Made by a program: the position numbers and the translations under genes. This document shows positions 8,364 to 17,442 of a stretch of DNA of 64,000 bases, piece after piece. Under the pieces are notes generated by a model. The model was not told the origin of the DNA. It saw only the letters and a list, made by a program, of their open reading frames with translations, and ran no database searches. The first letter of the stretch is position 1. The number at the start of each line of letters is the position of its first letter. The DNA is from Lusitaniella coriacea LEGE 07157 (lineage in GTDB: Bacteria; Cyanobacteriota; Cyanobacteriia; Cyanobacteriales; Spirulinaceae), in the NCBI RefSeq assembly GCF_015207425.1, contig NZ_JADEWZ010000003.1:169342-233341 (forward strand). The letters run 5' to 3'.

Positions 8364-8693
8364 TTACTGACCGCAACATCGATCGATTCCCAAACTATCG
8401 AGTAGCAAATCGCTAACAGCATTCGCGATCGCGAACTCGCTATAAAAACTCTTGCTAAAATCAAAAGCCTGCATCTCCGTTACAATGGCAATGACCAAAG
8501 AACCCAGATCGTTTTCCCCCTCCAAGCGCTGTCGGACAAAGATTTGAGACGCTCTCTGGGCAATTTTTTGGTTGATCGGTTCGGGAAGAAATTCGCGATC
8601 GAGCCAAGTTTGTAGTGTATTTCGCAACCACTCTCCCTCTTGTTGAGGGTCTTGCATTGGCGGTAGGGTGATGGGTGGAATGGGTTGAGTCAT
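8364..8693 (-). CDS. hypothetical protein, cyanobacterial
   Basis: This 109-residue protein has a Pro-rich start (MTQPIPPITLPPMQDPQQEG). A helical body follows (WLRNTLQTWLDREFLP, IAQRASQIFVRQRLEGENDLGSL, VSDLLLDSLGI). There is no signal peptide or membrane segment and no known domain. It is convergent with rpsN and divergent from aat. The composition and good ATG start support a real gene; function unknown. Confidence 0.6.
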   Translation of the reverse strand: MTQPIPPITLPPMQDPQQEGEWLRNTLQTWLDREFLPEPINQKIAQRASQIFVRQRLEGENDLGSLVIAIVTEMQAFDFSKSFYSEFAIANAVSDLLLDSLGIDRCCGQ

Positions 8694-8793
8694 ATAGAAA
8701 AATTTAAAATAATAGAAGTGAAAATTAAAATTAAGGGAGCCTACCAGTATTTTATTTTAATTGTTCGATTTATGAATTTTCGTTCCCGATCTA

Positions 8794-9369
8794 ATGGAGT
8801 TTGACATTCCTGCAATTATTGAAGGTTATGCCAAAGGATATTTTCTGATGGCAAATGATACAGGTGATTTGGGTTGGTATTCAAGTCGCCAACGCACAAT
8901 CGTTCCCCTCGACGAGCGCTTTCGCTACCCCAAATCCCTGCAACGCATTCTTAACCAAAATCGCTTTAGCATTTCGATCGATCGCGCTTTCTATGACGTT
9001 TGCGAGGGTTGTGCAGACCGCGAAAAAACTTGGATATCGACCGAACTGAAGGCAATTTATCGGGAACTTTACCAAAAAGGATGGGCGCACAGTTTTGAAA
9101 CTTGGCAAGGGAATGAATTAGCTGGCGGTATTTTAGGAATTTCCCTGCGAGGTGCTTTTATTGGAGAATCGATGTTTTACCGCATTCCCGACGGTTCTAA
9201 GGTTGCGATGGTTAAACTCGTCGAGCATCTGAGGGAACGGGGGTTTCTTCTCTTCGACGTGCAATTGCAAAATCCTCACCTCGCTCGTTTTGGCTCGCAA
9301 ATGATTAGCGATCGCAAGTATCAAGAGTTGTTGAAAGAGGCAATCGTGCAACCCTGTACCTTTCGCTAG
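8794..9369 (+). CDS. aat: leucyl/phenylalanyl-tRNA-protein transferase
   Basis: The 191-residue enzyme adds Leu or Phe from tRNA to proteins with N-terminal Arg or Lys, marking them for ClpS/ClpAP in the N-end-rule pathway. Diagnostic segments are GYAKGYFLMAND, LGWYSSRQRTIVPLD, the WISTELKAIYRELYQKGWAHSFETW core and GESMFYRIPDGSKVA, followed by DVQLQNPHLARFGS. The length is typical of the short cyanobacterial form. It stands alone. Confidence 0.93.
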   Translation: MEFDIPAIIEGYAKGYFLMANDTGDLGWYSSRQRTIVPLDERFRYPKSLQRILNQNRFSISIDRAFYDVCEGCADREKTWISTELKAIYRELYQKGWAHSFETWQGNELAGGILGISLRGAFIGESMFYRIPDGSKVAMVKLVEHLRERGFLLFDVQLQNPHLARFGSQMISDRKYQELLKEAIVQPCTFR

Positions 9370-9402
9370 GGCGTTCATTCAGAGTCCTCTAATCCTATAG
9401 TA

Positions 9403-9594
9403 TTACTTAAGTTCATTGGAAAAAGTGTGGTCTGACCCCTCAGCCCGATCCTGGGCAATCCATGCTATTACTGTTTCATCTGCATTGTTCCAGTATTCTT
9501 GATTTTCCCATTGGTATAGAAAGAAACATTCTTTAGGAGAGTTTTGTGGGAAATATTTAGGTATTGGGTTCTCTTGAGCGCCTGTTGCAACCAC
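9403..9594 (-). CDS. doubtful small ORF
   Basis: A 63-codon frame starts with GTG and encodes a Trp/Asn-rich peptide (FFLYQWENQEYWNNADETVIAWIAQ). There is no clear ribosome-binding site and no recognised family. It lies in a gap next to a transposase fragment. It could be a small gene or a degraded remnant; nothing else is visible in this gap. Confidence 0.25.
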   Translation of the reverse strand: MVATGAQENPIPKYFPQNSPKECFFLYQWENQEYWNNADETVIAWIAQDRAEGSDHTFSNELK

Positions 9595-9700
9595 GAGCGA
9601 TGGAATGTTTGGGCAATTGAGTTAAAGCAACGCGCGCGCACTCTCTTATCGGATGTTGATTCTCAATATCAATATTGAAAACGAATCGTTCTGTTCAGCC

Positions 9701-9949
9701 ATGATGATCCTTAGCCCCATAACGTTGAATATTACTGAAACTTCGCAAGACTTGCAGCTTTTACTCAGCCAACAGTCACAACCGTATCTACGCGATAAGA
9801 TTGTTGCGCTCTACCTCTTAAAGTTAGGTAAAGTGAAGAGTTTCTCTGATTTAGCAAAAACTATTGGCTACGACACTAATATCATTAAACACTGGTTGCA
9901 AATTTATAGTACCCAAGGCTTACAAGGTTTCTTGCGGGTCAATCCCTAA
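9701..9949 (+). pseudogene. helix-turn-helix fragment of an IS630-like transposase
   Basis: From ATG 9701 (or 9653) the frame encodes about 82 residues with SQPYLRDKIVALYLLKLGKV, FSDLAKTIGYDTNIIKHWLQIY and GLQGFL. This matches the N-terminal helix-turn-helix of IS630-type transposases, but the frame stops before any DDE catalytic domain. It is either a remnant or one of the short HTH-only derivatives found in many cyanobacteria. No ribosome-binding site is evident. Confidence 0.55.
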
Positions 9950-10226
9950 ACAACAAAACAATCTAATACGTAATATCACGGCAATACCGGCATCAATTTT
10001 AAAGATTTGATGTCGGTTGCTTGTATAGGACAGACAATAAACTGACCCGTAGGCTAACATATTAGCAGCAACACCCCGTTAAAGTGGATTGTCTGCTATC
10101 GGGAAGAGTGCATATTGCAAATTGCAATCGCGATCGCGTCTACTATTCTCAAACTTTTCACATTTCCCAACTTCAATAAGCTTTAGTCGCTATTGTTGTT
10201 GGCTGTTTACAGTCGAACTGAAAATC

Positions 10227-12833
10227 ATGGTCAGTTTTCCCTTAAAACCCAGAAGAATCCTCGCAAAGATTCGATTATGGCGCAAGTCGCGATCGCGCTG
10301 GGATTTTGCCACGTTTTTGGGCTTAGTCGTCTTGACGTTCCTCTGGGTTGTTGCCCAGCCCGCGATCGCGCGCGACGGAAATTCATCCGCCCAAGCGAGC
10401 GAACCAATCTCGCTCCTGCAAGAAGGAACGCAACGCTACCAAGCCGGACAGTTTTCTGAAGCTGCCGCAATTTGGCAGCAAGCGACTCAGGAGTACGAAC
10501 GTCAAGGGGATACTTTCAAGATGGTTCAAGCGCTTAACTATTTAAGCGTTGCCTATCAAGACTTGGGTCAGTGGGAAGAAGCACAAAGGGCAATCTCGAA
10601 AAGTTTGGACTATTTGCAAGCTCAGAAGGATTTGGAATCGGAAGAAATTGCCCTCTTCGCTCAAACCCTCAACAATCAAGGGAGCCTGCAACTAGCAAGA
10701 GGAGAAACGGAAACGGCTCTAGAGACTTGGAAGCAAGCAGAGGATCTCTACGATCGCGCGGGAAATGAAACGGGGAGATTGGGAAGTCAGCTCAATCAAG
10801 CCCAAGCCCTACAAGTTTTGGGTCATTACCGACGCGCTCAAAGTCAGCTAGAGAAAATTAACGCCCAACTGCAAAAGCAACCGGATTCTTTACTCAAAGC
10901 TCAAGGATTGCGAAGTTTGGGACGTACCCTGCAAACCGTAGGAGATTTAGTCCAAGCGAAAACCGTTCTCGAACAAAGTTGGCGCATCAGCGAACAATTG
11001 GGGGCAACCGGGGATACGGGAGCCACCTTATTCAGTATTGGCAACGTCGCCCGCGACCTACAACGGGGCGATGTAGCGCTGTCCTACTATCAAGAGGCTG
11101 CAAAAAAAGCCCGAACCCCGATCGCGCGCCTTGAAGCTCAACTCAATCAACTCAGTCTCGCGATCGCTCAGTGTCGGGGAAAGACAGCAAGCTGTTCGAC
11201 AGAACTTCGCCCCCTCCTCTCAGAGATCAAAGGGCAATTGATCCCCCTACAACCCAGTCGCTCTACGATCTATGCCAAAGTGAATTTGGCAGAAAGTATG
11301 ATGGTCTTGGGCGAGAATCCCCAAAACACCGCGCAATGGCTTGCCACTGCGGTGCAACAAGCCAAACAACTGCATGACCCGCGATCGGAAGCTTACGCCC
11401 TCACGCAACTGGGCAAACTTTATCGTCAAACCGAACAATTCACAGAAGCCCAAAACTTAACCCAACAAGCCACGCAGATTGCTCAGACCATCAATGCCGA
11501 CGATATCGTCGCCCGTTCCGCTTGGCAAATGGGTCAACTCCTCCGACAAGCCAAAGAGACAAAAAGCGCGATCGCGTCCTATCAAACCTCAATCAACGCC
11601 CTCAAATCCCTGCGCAGCGACCTGGTGACCGTCAATCGAGATATTCAGTTTGACTTCAAAGAAAGCGTCGAACCCGTTTATCGAGAATTTGTCAGCCTCC
11701 TCCTGCAACCGGGCGCAACCCAGGAAGATCTTCAAACCGCGCGAGAAGCAATAGAAGCCTTGCAAATTGCCGAATTGGATAACTTCTTCCAAGAAGCCTG
11801 TTTGACCGCCCATTCCGTCCAAATCGACCGCATTGATGCCAAAGGAGCCGTCGTTTATCCCATCATTTTGCGCGATCGACTAGAAGTTATTTTATCCATA
11901 CCGCAACAACCCTTACGCCACTACACCACTCAACTCCCCCAAGAAGAACTCGAACGCACCTTTCAAAAACTTTATTCTTCTTTCTACTTAGGTTATTCTG
12001 GAGAAGAACGTTTGTTGATTGCTCGACAAGTTTATGACTGGTTAATTCGACCCGTCGAAACAGAACTGACTCAGAGCAACATCAAAACCTTAGTATTTGT
12101 TTTGGACGGTTTTCTGCAAAACCTGCCAATGGGTGCGCTCTACGACGGCAAACAGTATCTCATCGAAAAATATAGTATCGCTCTGAGTCCTGGGTTACAG
12201 ATTTTTCCCAAAGGTCTAGAGACAGAGAAACCCGAAACTCTAACGGCTGGACTCACAGAAGCTCGACAAGGTTTTCCCGCACTCCCTGGCGTTCAATCGG
12301 AGGTGAAGCAAATTTCGGCTGAGGTCGAAGCCAAAGTCCTTCTGGATCGGGAATTTACCCGTAGTGCTTTCCAAGACCAGATTAAAGCCAAAGACTTTAA
12401 TATCGTCCATCTGGCAACACACGGTCAATTTAGCTCCGATCCCGAACAAACCTTCTTGCTCACCTGGGACGATCGAATCAATGTCAAAGACTTCGACCGT
12501 CTCCTAAGAGCAAATCAGCAAGGAGATCGAGCGATCGACCTACTCGTTCTCAGCGCTTGCCAAACCGCCTCCGGCGATCGGCGAGCCGCTCTGGGGTTAG
12601 CGGGCTTCGCCCTGCGTTCGGGCGCTCGCAGTACCCTTGCCACCCTCTGGTCGGTGAGCGATCGTTCTACTGCCGAGCTAATGGCTGAGTTTTACCAACA
12701 GCTTTCCCGTGCTGATCGCAACTTGACCAAAGCCGAGGCACTCCGCCAAGCGCAAATCAAACTCTTGAGAACGCCAGCCTACAACCATCCCTACTTTTGG
12801 GCACCTTTTGTACTCGTTGGAAATTGGTTGTAA
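10227..12833 (+). CDS. TPR-CHAT domain protein (caspase-like protease family), secreted or membrane-anchored
   Basis: Starting at ATG 10227 (an upstream in-frame start at 10089 adds only an unlikely extension), the protein has 868 residues. It has basic residues and a hydrophobic segment (LGLVVLTFLWVVAQPAIA, about 33-50) that is a signal peptide or anchor. About eight TPR-like helical repeats follow (roughly 60-450), then a C-terminal CHAT domain. The CHAT dyad is visible: His732 in HLATHGQF and Cys778 in LSACQTA, so the peptidase site looks intact. CHAT proteins are caspase/separase relatives. The gene heads a co-directional trio with a DUF928 gene and a CHASE2 kinase, suggesting an envelope-located signalling or processing system. 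Confidence 0.9.
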   Translation: MVSFPLKPRRILAKIRLWRKSRSRWDFATFLGLVVLTFLWVVAQPAIARDGNSSAQASEPISLLQEGTQRYQAGQFSEAAAIWQQATQEYERQGDTFKMVQALNYLSVAYQDLGQWEEAQRAISKSLDYLQAQKDLESEEIALFAQTLNNQGSLQLARGETETALETWKQAEDLYDRAGNETGRLGSQLNQAQALQVLGHYRRAQSQLEKINAQLQKQPDSLLKAQGLRSLGRTLQTVGDLVQAKTVLEQSWRISEQLGATGDTGATLFSIGNVARDLQRGDVALSYYQEAAKKARTPIARLEAQLNQLSLAIAQCRGKTASCSTELRPLLSEIKGQLIPLQPSRSTIYAKVNLAESMMVLGENPQNTAQWLATAVQQAKQLHDPRSEAYALTQLGKLYRQTEQFTEAQNLTQQATQIAQTINADDIVARSAWQMGQLLRQAKETKSAIASYQTSINALKSLRSDLVTVNRDIQFDFKESVEPVYREFVSLLLQPGATQEDLQTAREAIEALQIAELDNFFQEACLTAHSVQIDRIDAKGAVVYPIILRDRLEVILSIPQQPLRHYTTQLPQEELERTFQKLYSSFYLGYSGEERLLIARQVYDWLIRPVETELTQSNIKTLVFVLDGFLQNLPMGALYDGKQYLIEKYSIALSPGLQIFPKGLETEKPETLTAGLTEARQGFPALPGVQSEVKQISAEVEAKVLLDREFTRSAFQDQIKAKDFNIVHLATHGQFSSDPEQTFLLTWDDRINVKDFDRLLRANQQGDRAIDLLVLSACQTASGDRRAALGLAGFALRSGARSTLATLWSVSDRSTAELMAEFYQQLSRADRNLTKAEALRQAQIKLLRTPAYNHPYFWAPFVLVGNWL

Positions 12834-12930
12834 CCTTTAACTAGGGGCTATTCCAATTGATAAACAATCTTGACTTTAATATTCTTATCGTCCGCACGCT
12901 AAAAACCCCATTACGAAGCTTAGGAGTTCT

Positions 12931-14121
12931 ATGATGACTCTCACTAAACCTACTCCCTACCAAATTTTTGTTTTATTCGGTCTAACCGGAATGCTCGCAA
13001 TCGCTCCCAATCGGGCTGCGGCTCAAATTGTGTCTGAAGAGTTGCCTGTGAATGTGCAATTCCAGGCTCCAAACGATGCCGCCCCCGCACGTACGACAGG
13101 TGGAGCAGTTCGCACGAAAGATCGCCCTTTAGAAGAAGCAGCAGAAACTCCTCTAGATAGTATTCAATTCCAGCTCCCTCAAGAACAATTAACCGAGGGA
13201 GAAAGTCTTATTGCTCCGACTCCCAACAACAATTCCTCTGTTTCTAGTCAGACCCAGATTCAATTTCTCCCTCCCCAAGAACCTCATCCCGATAATATGT
13301 TTAATGGGATCGTTCGGGGAAACATCCGCTTCGCACCGCCGAAGAGTCCCACTCCCGTTGCCACAACTGGAGGGGGAATTCGAGGAAGTATCGCCTTCGC
13401 ACCGCCAAATAACCCAACTCCCGTCGCCACGACTGGAGGGGGAATTCGGGGAAATATCACCTTCGCACCGCCAAATAACCCGGCTCCTGTCGCCACAACT
13501 GGAGGGGGAATTCGGGGAAATATTACCTTCGCATCGCCAAATAACCCGGCTCCCGTTGCCACGACTGGAGGAGGGGTTCGCGGCGAAGTTGAGTCTGAGG
13601 TGATTCCTTTGCTCCCGGAAACTAAAGCAGGATATACCATTGCGCCTCGCCCCACCCTATACCTTTACATACCGCCCACGTCCGTTCGGCAAGTCTTTTT
13701 TAGTTTGCAGGACGAAAATCGCCAAACAACCTACCAAACAACCCTGGAGATTTCGGGTCAAGGCGGAATTGTTAGCATCACGCTGCCGGAAAACGCGCCG
13801 GAATTAGAAGTTGGCAAATATTATGCTTGGTTCTTTGCTCCCATCGAACCAGACGGAATACTGCGCCCGGATAATTATGGGGTTACGGGGTGGATCAAGC
13901 GCGTTGCGGTTCCTTCGGAAGTACAAGATGTATCTTTAAGCCCCCTCGAACGAGCTGCGGTTTACGCTGAGTCGGGGATTTGGTACGATACGCTGGAAAT
14001 CTTAGCTTCCGCTCGGCAGGTGCAAGCAGAGAATACTTCTCTCGGAACTGAGTGGACGGATTTGCTCAAACAGGTTGGACTCGAAGCTGTTGCCGATCGA
14101 CCCTTGGTCGAAGAGTTATAA
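12931..14121 (+). CDS. DUF928 protein with internal tandem repeats
   Basis: This 396-residue secreted protein has a signal peptide (hydrophobic core at about 13-26, then ANRAAAQ). A low-complexity Pro/Gly region follows, with four tandem 22-residue repeats at residues 130-219 (core PVATTGGGIRGNITFAPPNN) and a degenerate earlier copy near 42-64. The C-terminal DUF928 domain (about 225-390) has RPTLYLYIPP, VGKYYAWFF and SPLERAAVYAESGIWYDTLEIL. DUF928 is a mostly cyanobacterial family of unknown function, often encoded near CHAT proteins. It may be the partner or substrate of the upstream CHAT protein; this is inference. Confidence 0.88.
   Translation: MMTLTKPTPYQIFVLFGLTGMLAIAPNRAAAQIVSEELPVNVQFQAPNDAAPARTTGGAVRTKDRPLEEAAETPLDSIQFQLPQEQLTEGESLIAPTPNNNSSVSSQTQIQFLPPQEPHPDNMFNGIVRGNIRFAPPKSPTPVATTGGGIRGSIAFAPPNNPTPVATTGGGIRGNITFAPPNNPAPVATTGGGIRGNITFASPNNPAPVATTGGGVRGEVESEVIPLLPETKAGYTIAPRPTLYLYIPPTSVRQVFFSLQDENRQTTYQTTLEISGQGGIVSITLPENAPELEVGKYYAWFFAPIEPDGILRPDNYGVTGWIKRVAVPSEVQDVSLSPLERAAVYAESGIWYDTLEILASARQVQAENTSLGTEWTDLLKQVGLEAVADRPLVEEL
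13318..13587 (+). repeat. four in-frame 66-bp tandem repeats
   Basis: Units of 66 bases encode GGGIRG-NI-FAPPNNP-PVATT. They lie within the DUF928 gene and keep the frame. The nearly identical third and fourth units suggest recent expansion. Confidence 0.85.
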
Positions 14122-14195
14122 AAAATTGAGAGAAGTATAATATTACTTCTTGAGCTTCCTAACCTACTAATTTCTCAATTCTGACCCGCGATCGG

Positions 14196-16592
14196 ATGTG
14201 GCAAAAACTGAAACACAAAATTGGCGAATGGCGTGGAATTCTGACAATTGCGTCTAGTGTCGCTGGATTGACGATCGCGGGAAGTGCAATTGGAGTTTTT
14301 CAATTACTGGAATGGGCGACGATCGATCGCTTATTTCAACTGCGTCCGGCAGAACCGGTCGATTCGCGTATTGTGATTGTGACGATTGACGAGCCGGATA
14401 TTCAGTATCTTGGCGAATGGCCCATGAGCGATCGCGACATGGCTAGCGTTCTGAAAAAAATCGCCGCACAACAACCTAAAGCCATTGGGATTGATATTTA
14501 TCGCGATCTACCCGTCGAACCCGGACACGAAGAATTAGTAGAGGTATTTAAGTCCACGCCAAATTTGATTGCTATTGAGAAAGTCGGTGGCGAAACCGTT
14601 GCTCCTCCTCCTGCATTGGAAAAAACCGATCGAATTGCGGCAGCGGATATGGTTATCGATGCAGATGGGAAAGTGCGTCGAGGGTTGATTGGTCTGGGCA
14701 CAAAAGAGGGTGCTTGGAGAGAGGGATTGGGTGCAAAGTTAGCACTCACCTATTTAGAGGAAGCAGAGTTATCCTTAGAAACCTTGGACGAGGAGAAGCA
14801 AATTTATCAGTTAGGGGAAGCCGTTTTCGTCCCCCTACAGGGCGATGAAAGCCTTTATGTGGGTCGCGAGGGGTTTACAGGTGGAATCCCCCTAACCCTG
14901 GGAGAAATCGCTGCCCAAGTCAAACAGTGGTGGAAAGGCGATGCCGGAGGCTACCAGATTATCTTGAACTATCGAGGGCAAATCGACCGCTTCCATCATA
15001 TTTCCCTCACCGACGTGCAAGAGAACAAAATTCCGCCGGATTTAATGCGCGATCGCGTGGTCTTTTTGGGCGTAACCACCCCCAGCCTCAAGGATGTATT
15101 TCCCACCCCCTACACCAATACTTTCCTCGCCACTCCAGTTCCCACGCCGGGAGTCGTCATCCATGCCAATCTTGCCAGCCAGATGATGAGTGGGTCGCTA
15201 GACGGTCGTTCTATGCTCTACGCTTGGGACAGAACCGCAAATTGGCTTTGGATTGTCCTTTGGTCTTTTATTGGGTCTGTGGGCAGTTGGAGTATTCTTC
15301 AAACCAAACTGGTTAACAAGAATATCTTTTTCCTCGGAACCCTCAGCTATGTTGTTTTGGCAAGCTGCTTACTGGTAGGAGGCGGTTATTTCTCCTTTCT
15401 TGCGGGTTGGGTCATTCCTTTATTTTCTCCGTTCTTTGCCCTCAGTGCTTCAGCAATTCTGGCAGCCAATTATTACAATCAATGGCAATTAAAGCAGGCG
15501 AACGAACAGTTAGAAAACTATTCTCGAACCCTGGAGTTTAGAGTTGCCGAAAGGACGAAAGCTCTCTCTCAAGCCCTAGAAGACTTAAAAGCAACCCAGG
15601 ATGAATTGATTCAAAAAGAAAAAATGGCGGCTTTGGGTCAATTGGTGGCGGGAGTCGCTCATGAGGTTAATACGCCTTTGGGAGCAATTCGCTCCTCGAT
15701 TAGCAATATTGATAGTTTTTTGAAAGATCGCCTCGAAGCATTGCCCGATTTTTTCCGAACCCTATCTTCCGAACGGCAAAAAGATTTTTTCAATCTCTTG
15801 CAATATACAAAGGAAAAGACTGCTCCTCATTTATCTTTTCGGGAAAGACGCAAAATCAAACGGCGTTTTATCGCTCAACTCGAGGATGAAGAGATTCCCG
15901 ATGCAGACATTCTTGCGGACACTTTGGTGGATATTGGGGTACTTGATGCCTTAGAACCGTTGTTGCCATTACTTCGAGATCCCGATCGCGAAAATATTCT
16001 CGATATTGCGTACCAACTGACCAGTTTACAACGCAATGCGAGAACGATTTCCAATGCAACCGATCGCGCGGCAAAAGTGGTTTTTGCTCTGAAAACCTAC
16101 AGCCATTACGATGCGTCGGGGAATAAGGTCAAAACCAACGTGGTAGAGGGAATCGAAACGGTTCTTACGCTCTACACCACCCAACTCAAACAAAGAGTGG
16201 AAGTCCTGCGGGAGTATGACGAAGAAATTCCTATCATTTGGGGGTATTCCGACGAACTCAACCAAGTTTGGACGAATTTGCTTCACAATGCGATTCAGGC
16301 AATGGATAACAAGGGGGAGTTGAAGATTGGGGTCAAGTACAAACAGGACAACCTCGAAATCACATTTACCGATAATGGTCAAGGCATTCCCACAGAAATT
16401 CAAGACAAAATTTTTCAACCCTTTTTTACAACAAAACCGCCAGGAGAAGGGAGTGGGTTAGGACTGGATATCGTGCGGAAAATTCTGGAAAAACACCAAG
16501 GAACGATCGATTTCCAATCAGTTCCCGGCGAAACCACATTTCGAGTGATGCTTCCCATCAATTCTGGTGAGGAAATGTTGGTGTCTGCTTGA
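14196..16592 (+). CDS. CHASE2-domain sensor histidine kinase
   Basis: The 798-residue protein has an N-terminal transmembrane helix (about 16-36) and an extracytoplasmic CHASE2 domain (about 45-340, with RIVIVTIDEPDI and DRVVFLGVTTPSLKDVFPTP). Three clustered membrane helices follow (about 350-430), then a coiled coil and the kinase core. The phosphoacceptor is His489 in VAHEVNTPLGA. The ATPase boxes are LLHNAIQAM, DNGQGIP and GSGLGLDIV. A helical insertion of about 130 residues separates the phosphoacceptor from the ATPase part, which is unusual. No response regulator is adjacent. It is the third gene of the CHAT-DUF928-CHASE2 trio. Confidence 0.92.
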   Translation: MWQKLKHKIGEWRGILTIASSVAGLTIAGSAIGVFQLLEWATIDRLFQLRPAEPVDSRIVIVTIDEPDIQYLGEWPMSDRDMASVLKKIAAQQPKAIGIDIYRDLPVEPGHEELVEVFKSTPNLIAIEKVGGETVAPPPALEKTDRIAAADMVIDADGKVRRGLIGLGTKEGAWREGLGAKLALTYLEEAELSLETLDEEKQIYQLGEAVFVPLQGDESLYVGREGFTGGIPLTLGEIAAQVKQWWKGDAGGYQIILNYRGQIDRFHHISLTDVQENKIPPDLMRDRVVFLGVTTPSLKDVFPTPYTNTFLATPVPTPGVVIHANLASQMMSGSLDGRSMLYAWDRTANWLWIVLWSFIGSVGSWSILQTKLVNKNIFFLGTLSYVVLASCLLVGGGYFSFLAGWVIPLFSPFFALSASAILAANYYNQWQLKQANEQLENYSRTLEFRVAERTKALSQALEDLKATQDELIQKEKMAALGQLVAGVAHEVNTPLGAIRSSISNIDSFLKDRLEALPDFFRTLSSERQKDFFNLLQYTKEKTAPHLSFRERRKIKRRFIAQLEDEEIPDADILADTLVDIGVLDALEPLLPLLRDPDRENILDIAYQLTSLQRNARTISNATDRAAKVVFALKTYSHYDASGNKVKTNVVEGIETVLTLYTTQLKQRVEVLREYDEEIPIIWGYSDELNQVWTNLLHNAIQAMDNKGELKIGVKYKQDNLEITFTDNGQGIPTEIQDKIFQPFFTTKPPGEGSGLGLDIVRKILEKHQGTIDFQSVPGETTFRVMLPINSGEEMLVSA

Positions 16593-16627
16593 GTGACAGC
16601 TATCAGCCATCAGGTGTCAGCTCAATT

Positions 16628-16749
16628 ACGCCTAATGTGAACACCCTGAAATCCTTGCTAGGACAAGGGAATAGGGAACAGGGAATAGGGAAGAGTAAGA
16701 AGAAATTACCGCAAAGTAAGGGTTTTAGCTTCTAATATACATTAAGCGT
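16628..16749. repeat. MITE-like foldback element, copy 1
   Basis: The ~122-bp element begins ACGCCTAATGT and ends ACATTAAGCGT, terminal inverted repeats matching at 10 of 11 positions. Its 80-bp interior from 16667 (GGGAATAGGGAACAGGG...) is nearly identical to 55126-55206. Its first 40 bp resemble 17925-17964. There is no coding capacity. Confidence 0.7.
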
Positions 16750-16751
16750 CA

Positions 16752-16776
16752 ATTGGTAATTGGTAATTGGTAATTG
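16752..16776. repeat. short tandem repeat (ATTGGTA heptamers)
   Basis: Three and a half tandem copies of the heptamer ATTGGTA lie next to the MITE-like element. It is the same class as 4851-4882 on the other strand. Confidence 0.7.
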
Positions 16777-16787
16777 CCTCCTCGTGT

Positions 16788-17339
16788 CTATCCAGCGAGG
16801 GGATGAAGACGAATTTCCGTTCCCGTGTATTGGGGAGTCCACCCTTCGGTGGTGGTGAAGTAGCGCACTGCTTTAATCCGTCGTGCGGGAGTCAAACAGA
16901 ACCAATGTTCCGTTCCTGCTGGAACGTTGATGTATTCTGGAGCTTGGATGGTGAGTTCTAACTGTTTGCCATCGGGGCGTACAAATCCGAAAATCCCTTC
17001 TCCTTCAATAATGTAGCGAACTTCATCATCTGCATGGGTATGGACGCGATCGAATTTAGAGAGTAATTGATCCAAATTGGGAATTTGGGGATGCAGGACG
17101 ATTAAATCGCGAGATTGATAGCCCGCATTTCGTTTTAACTCCTCAAAATAGCCATCTAATGCTTCGAGGACTCGTACTTTTTCTCTATCCTCTAAGGATT
17201 CTTTTGCCAACAATTGTTGGATTTCGGGATCGTCTCCCGTCGTCCAATGGGATAAATTAATATTCAGACGGGCAAGTTCGCGATCGATCTCTTCTGTGTT
17301 GGTATAGGTTGTTCCATCTTCTAGGCGTAAAATAGCCAT
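16788..17339 (-). CDS. mtnD: acireductone dioxygenase (ARD)
   Basis: This 183-residue cupin of the methionine salvage pathway oxidises acireductone to the 2-keto precursor of methionine and formate (Fe form). The metal ligands are visible as His100, His102, Glu106 (HTHADDEVRY) and His145 (GTEHWF). The length matches the family. Other methionine salvage genes are not adjacent. It is transcribed divergently from the zinc-ribbon protein gene. Confidence 0.92.
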   Translation of the reverse strand: MAILRLEDGTTYTNTEEIDRELARLNINLSHWTTGDDPEIQQLLAKESLEDREKVRVLEALDGYFEELKRNAGYQSRDLIVLHPQIPNLDQLLSKFDRVHTHADDEVRYIIEGEGIFGFVRPDGKQLELTIQAPEYINVPAGTEHWFCLTPARRIKAVRYFTTTEGWTPQYTGTEIRLHPLAG

Positions 17340-17442
17340 ATTTCAACTCCAGTGAATTAGGACAGGGGACGCGCGATCGACAGGGTAGATTGTATTCTAC
17401 TCGCACAGTGTCTACAATATCTTTACTCAACGGATAGAGAAG

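Noticed and set aside
10089..10226. Upstream start for the CHAT protein
   Set aside because: It would place 46 Ser/Cys-rich residues ahead of a good signal sequence; ATG 10227 fits a membrane-targeted protein.
13284..13655. 123-codon minus-strand ORF with PPPVVATGAG repeats
   Set aside because: It is only the antisense reading of the in-frame DUF928 repeats.
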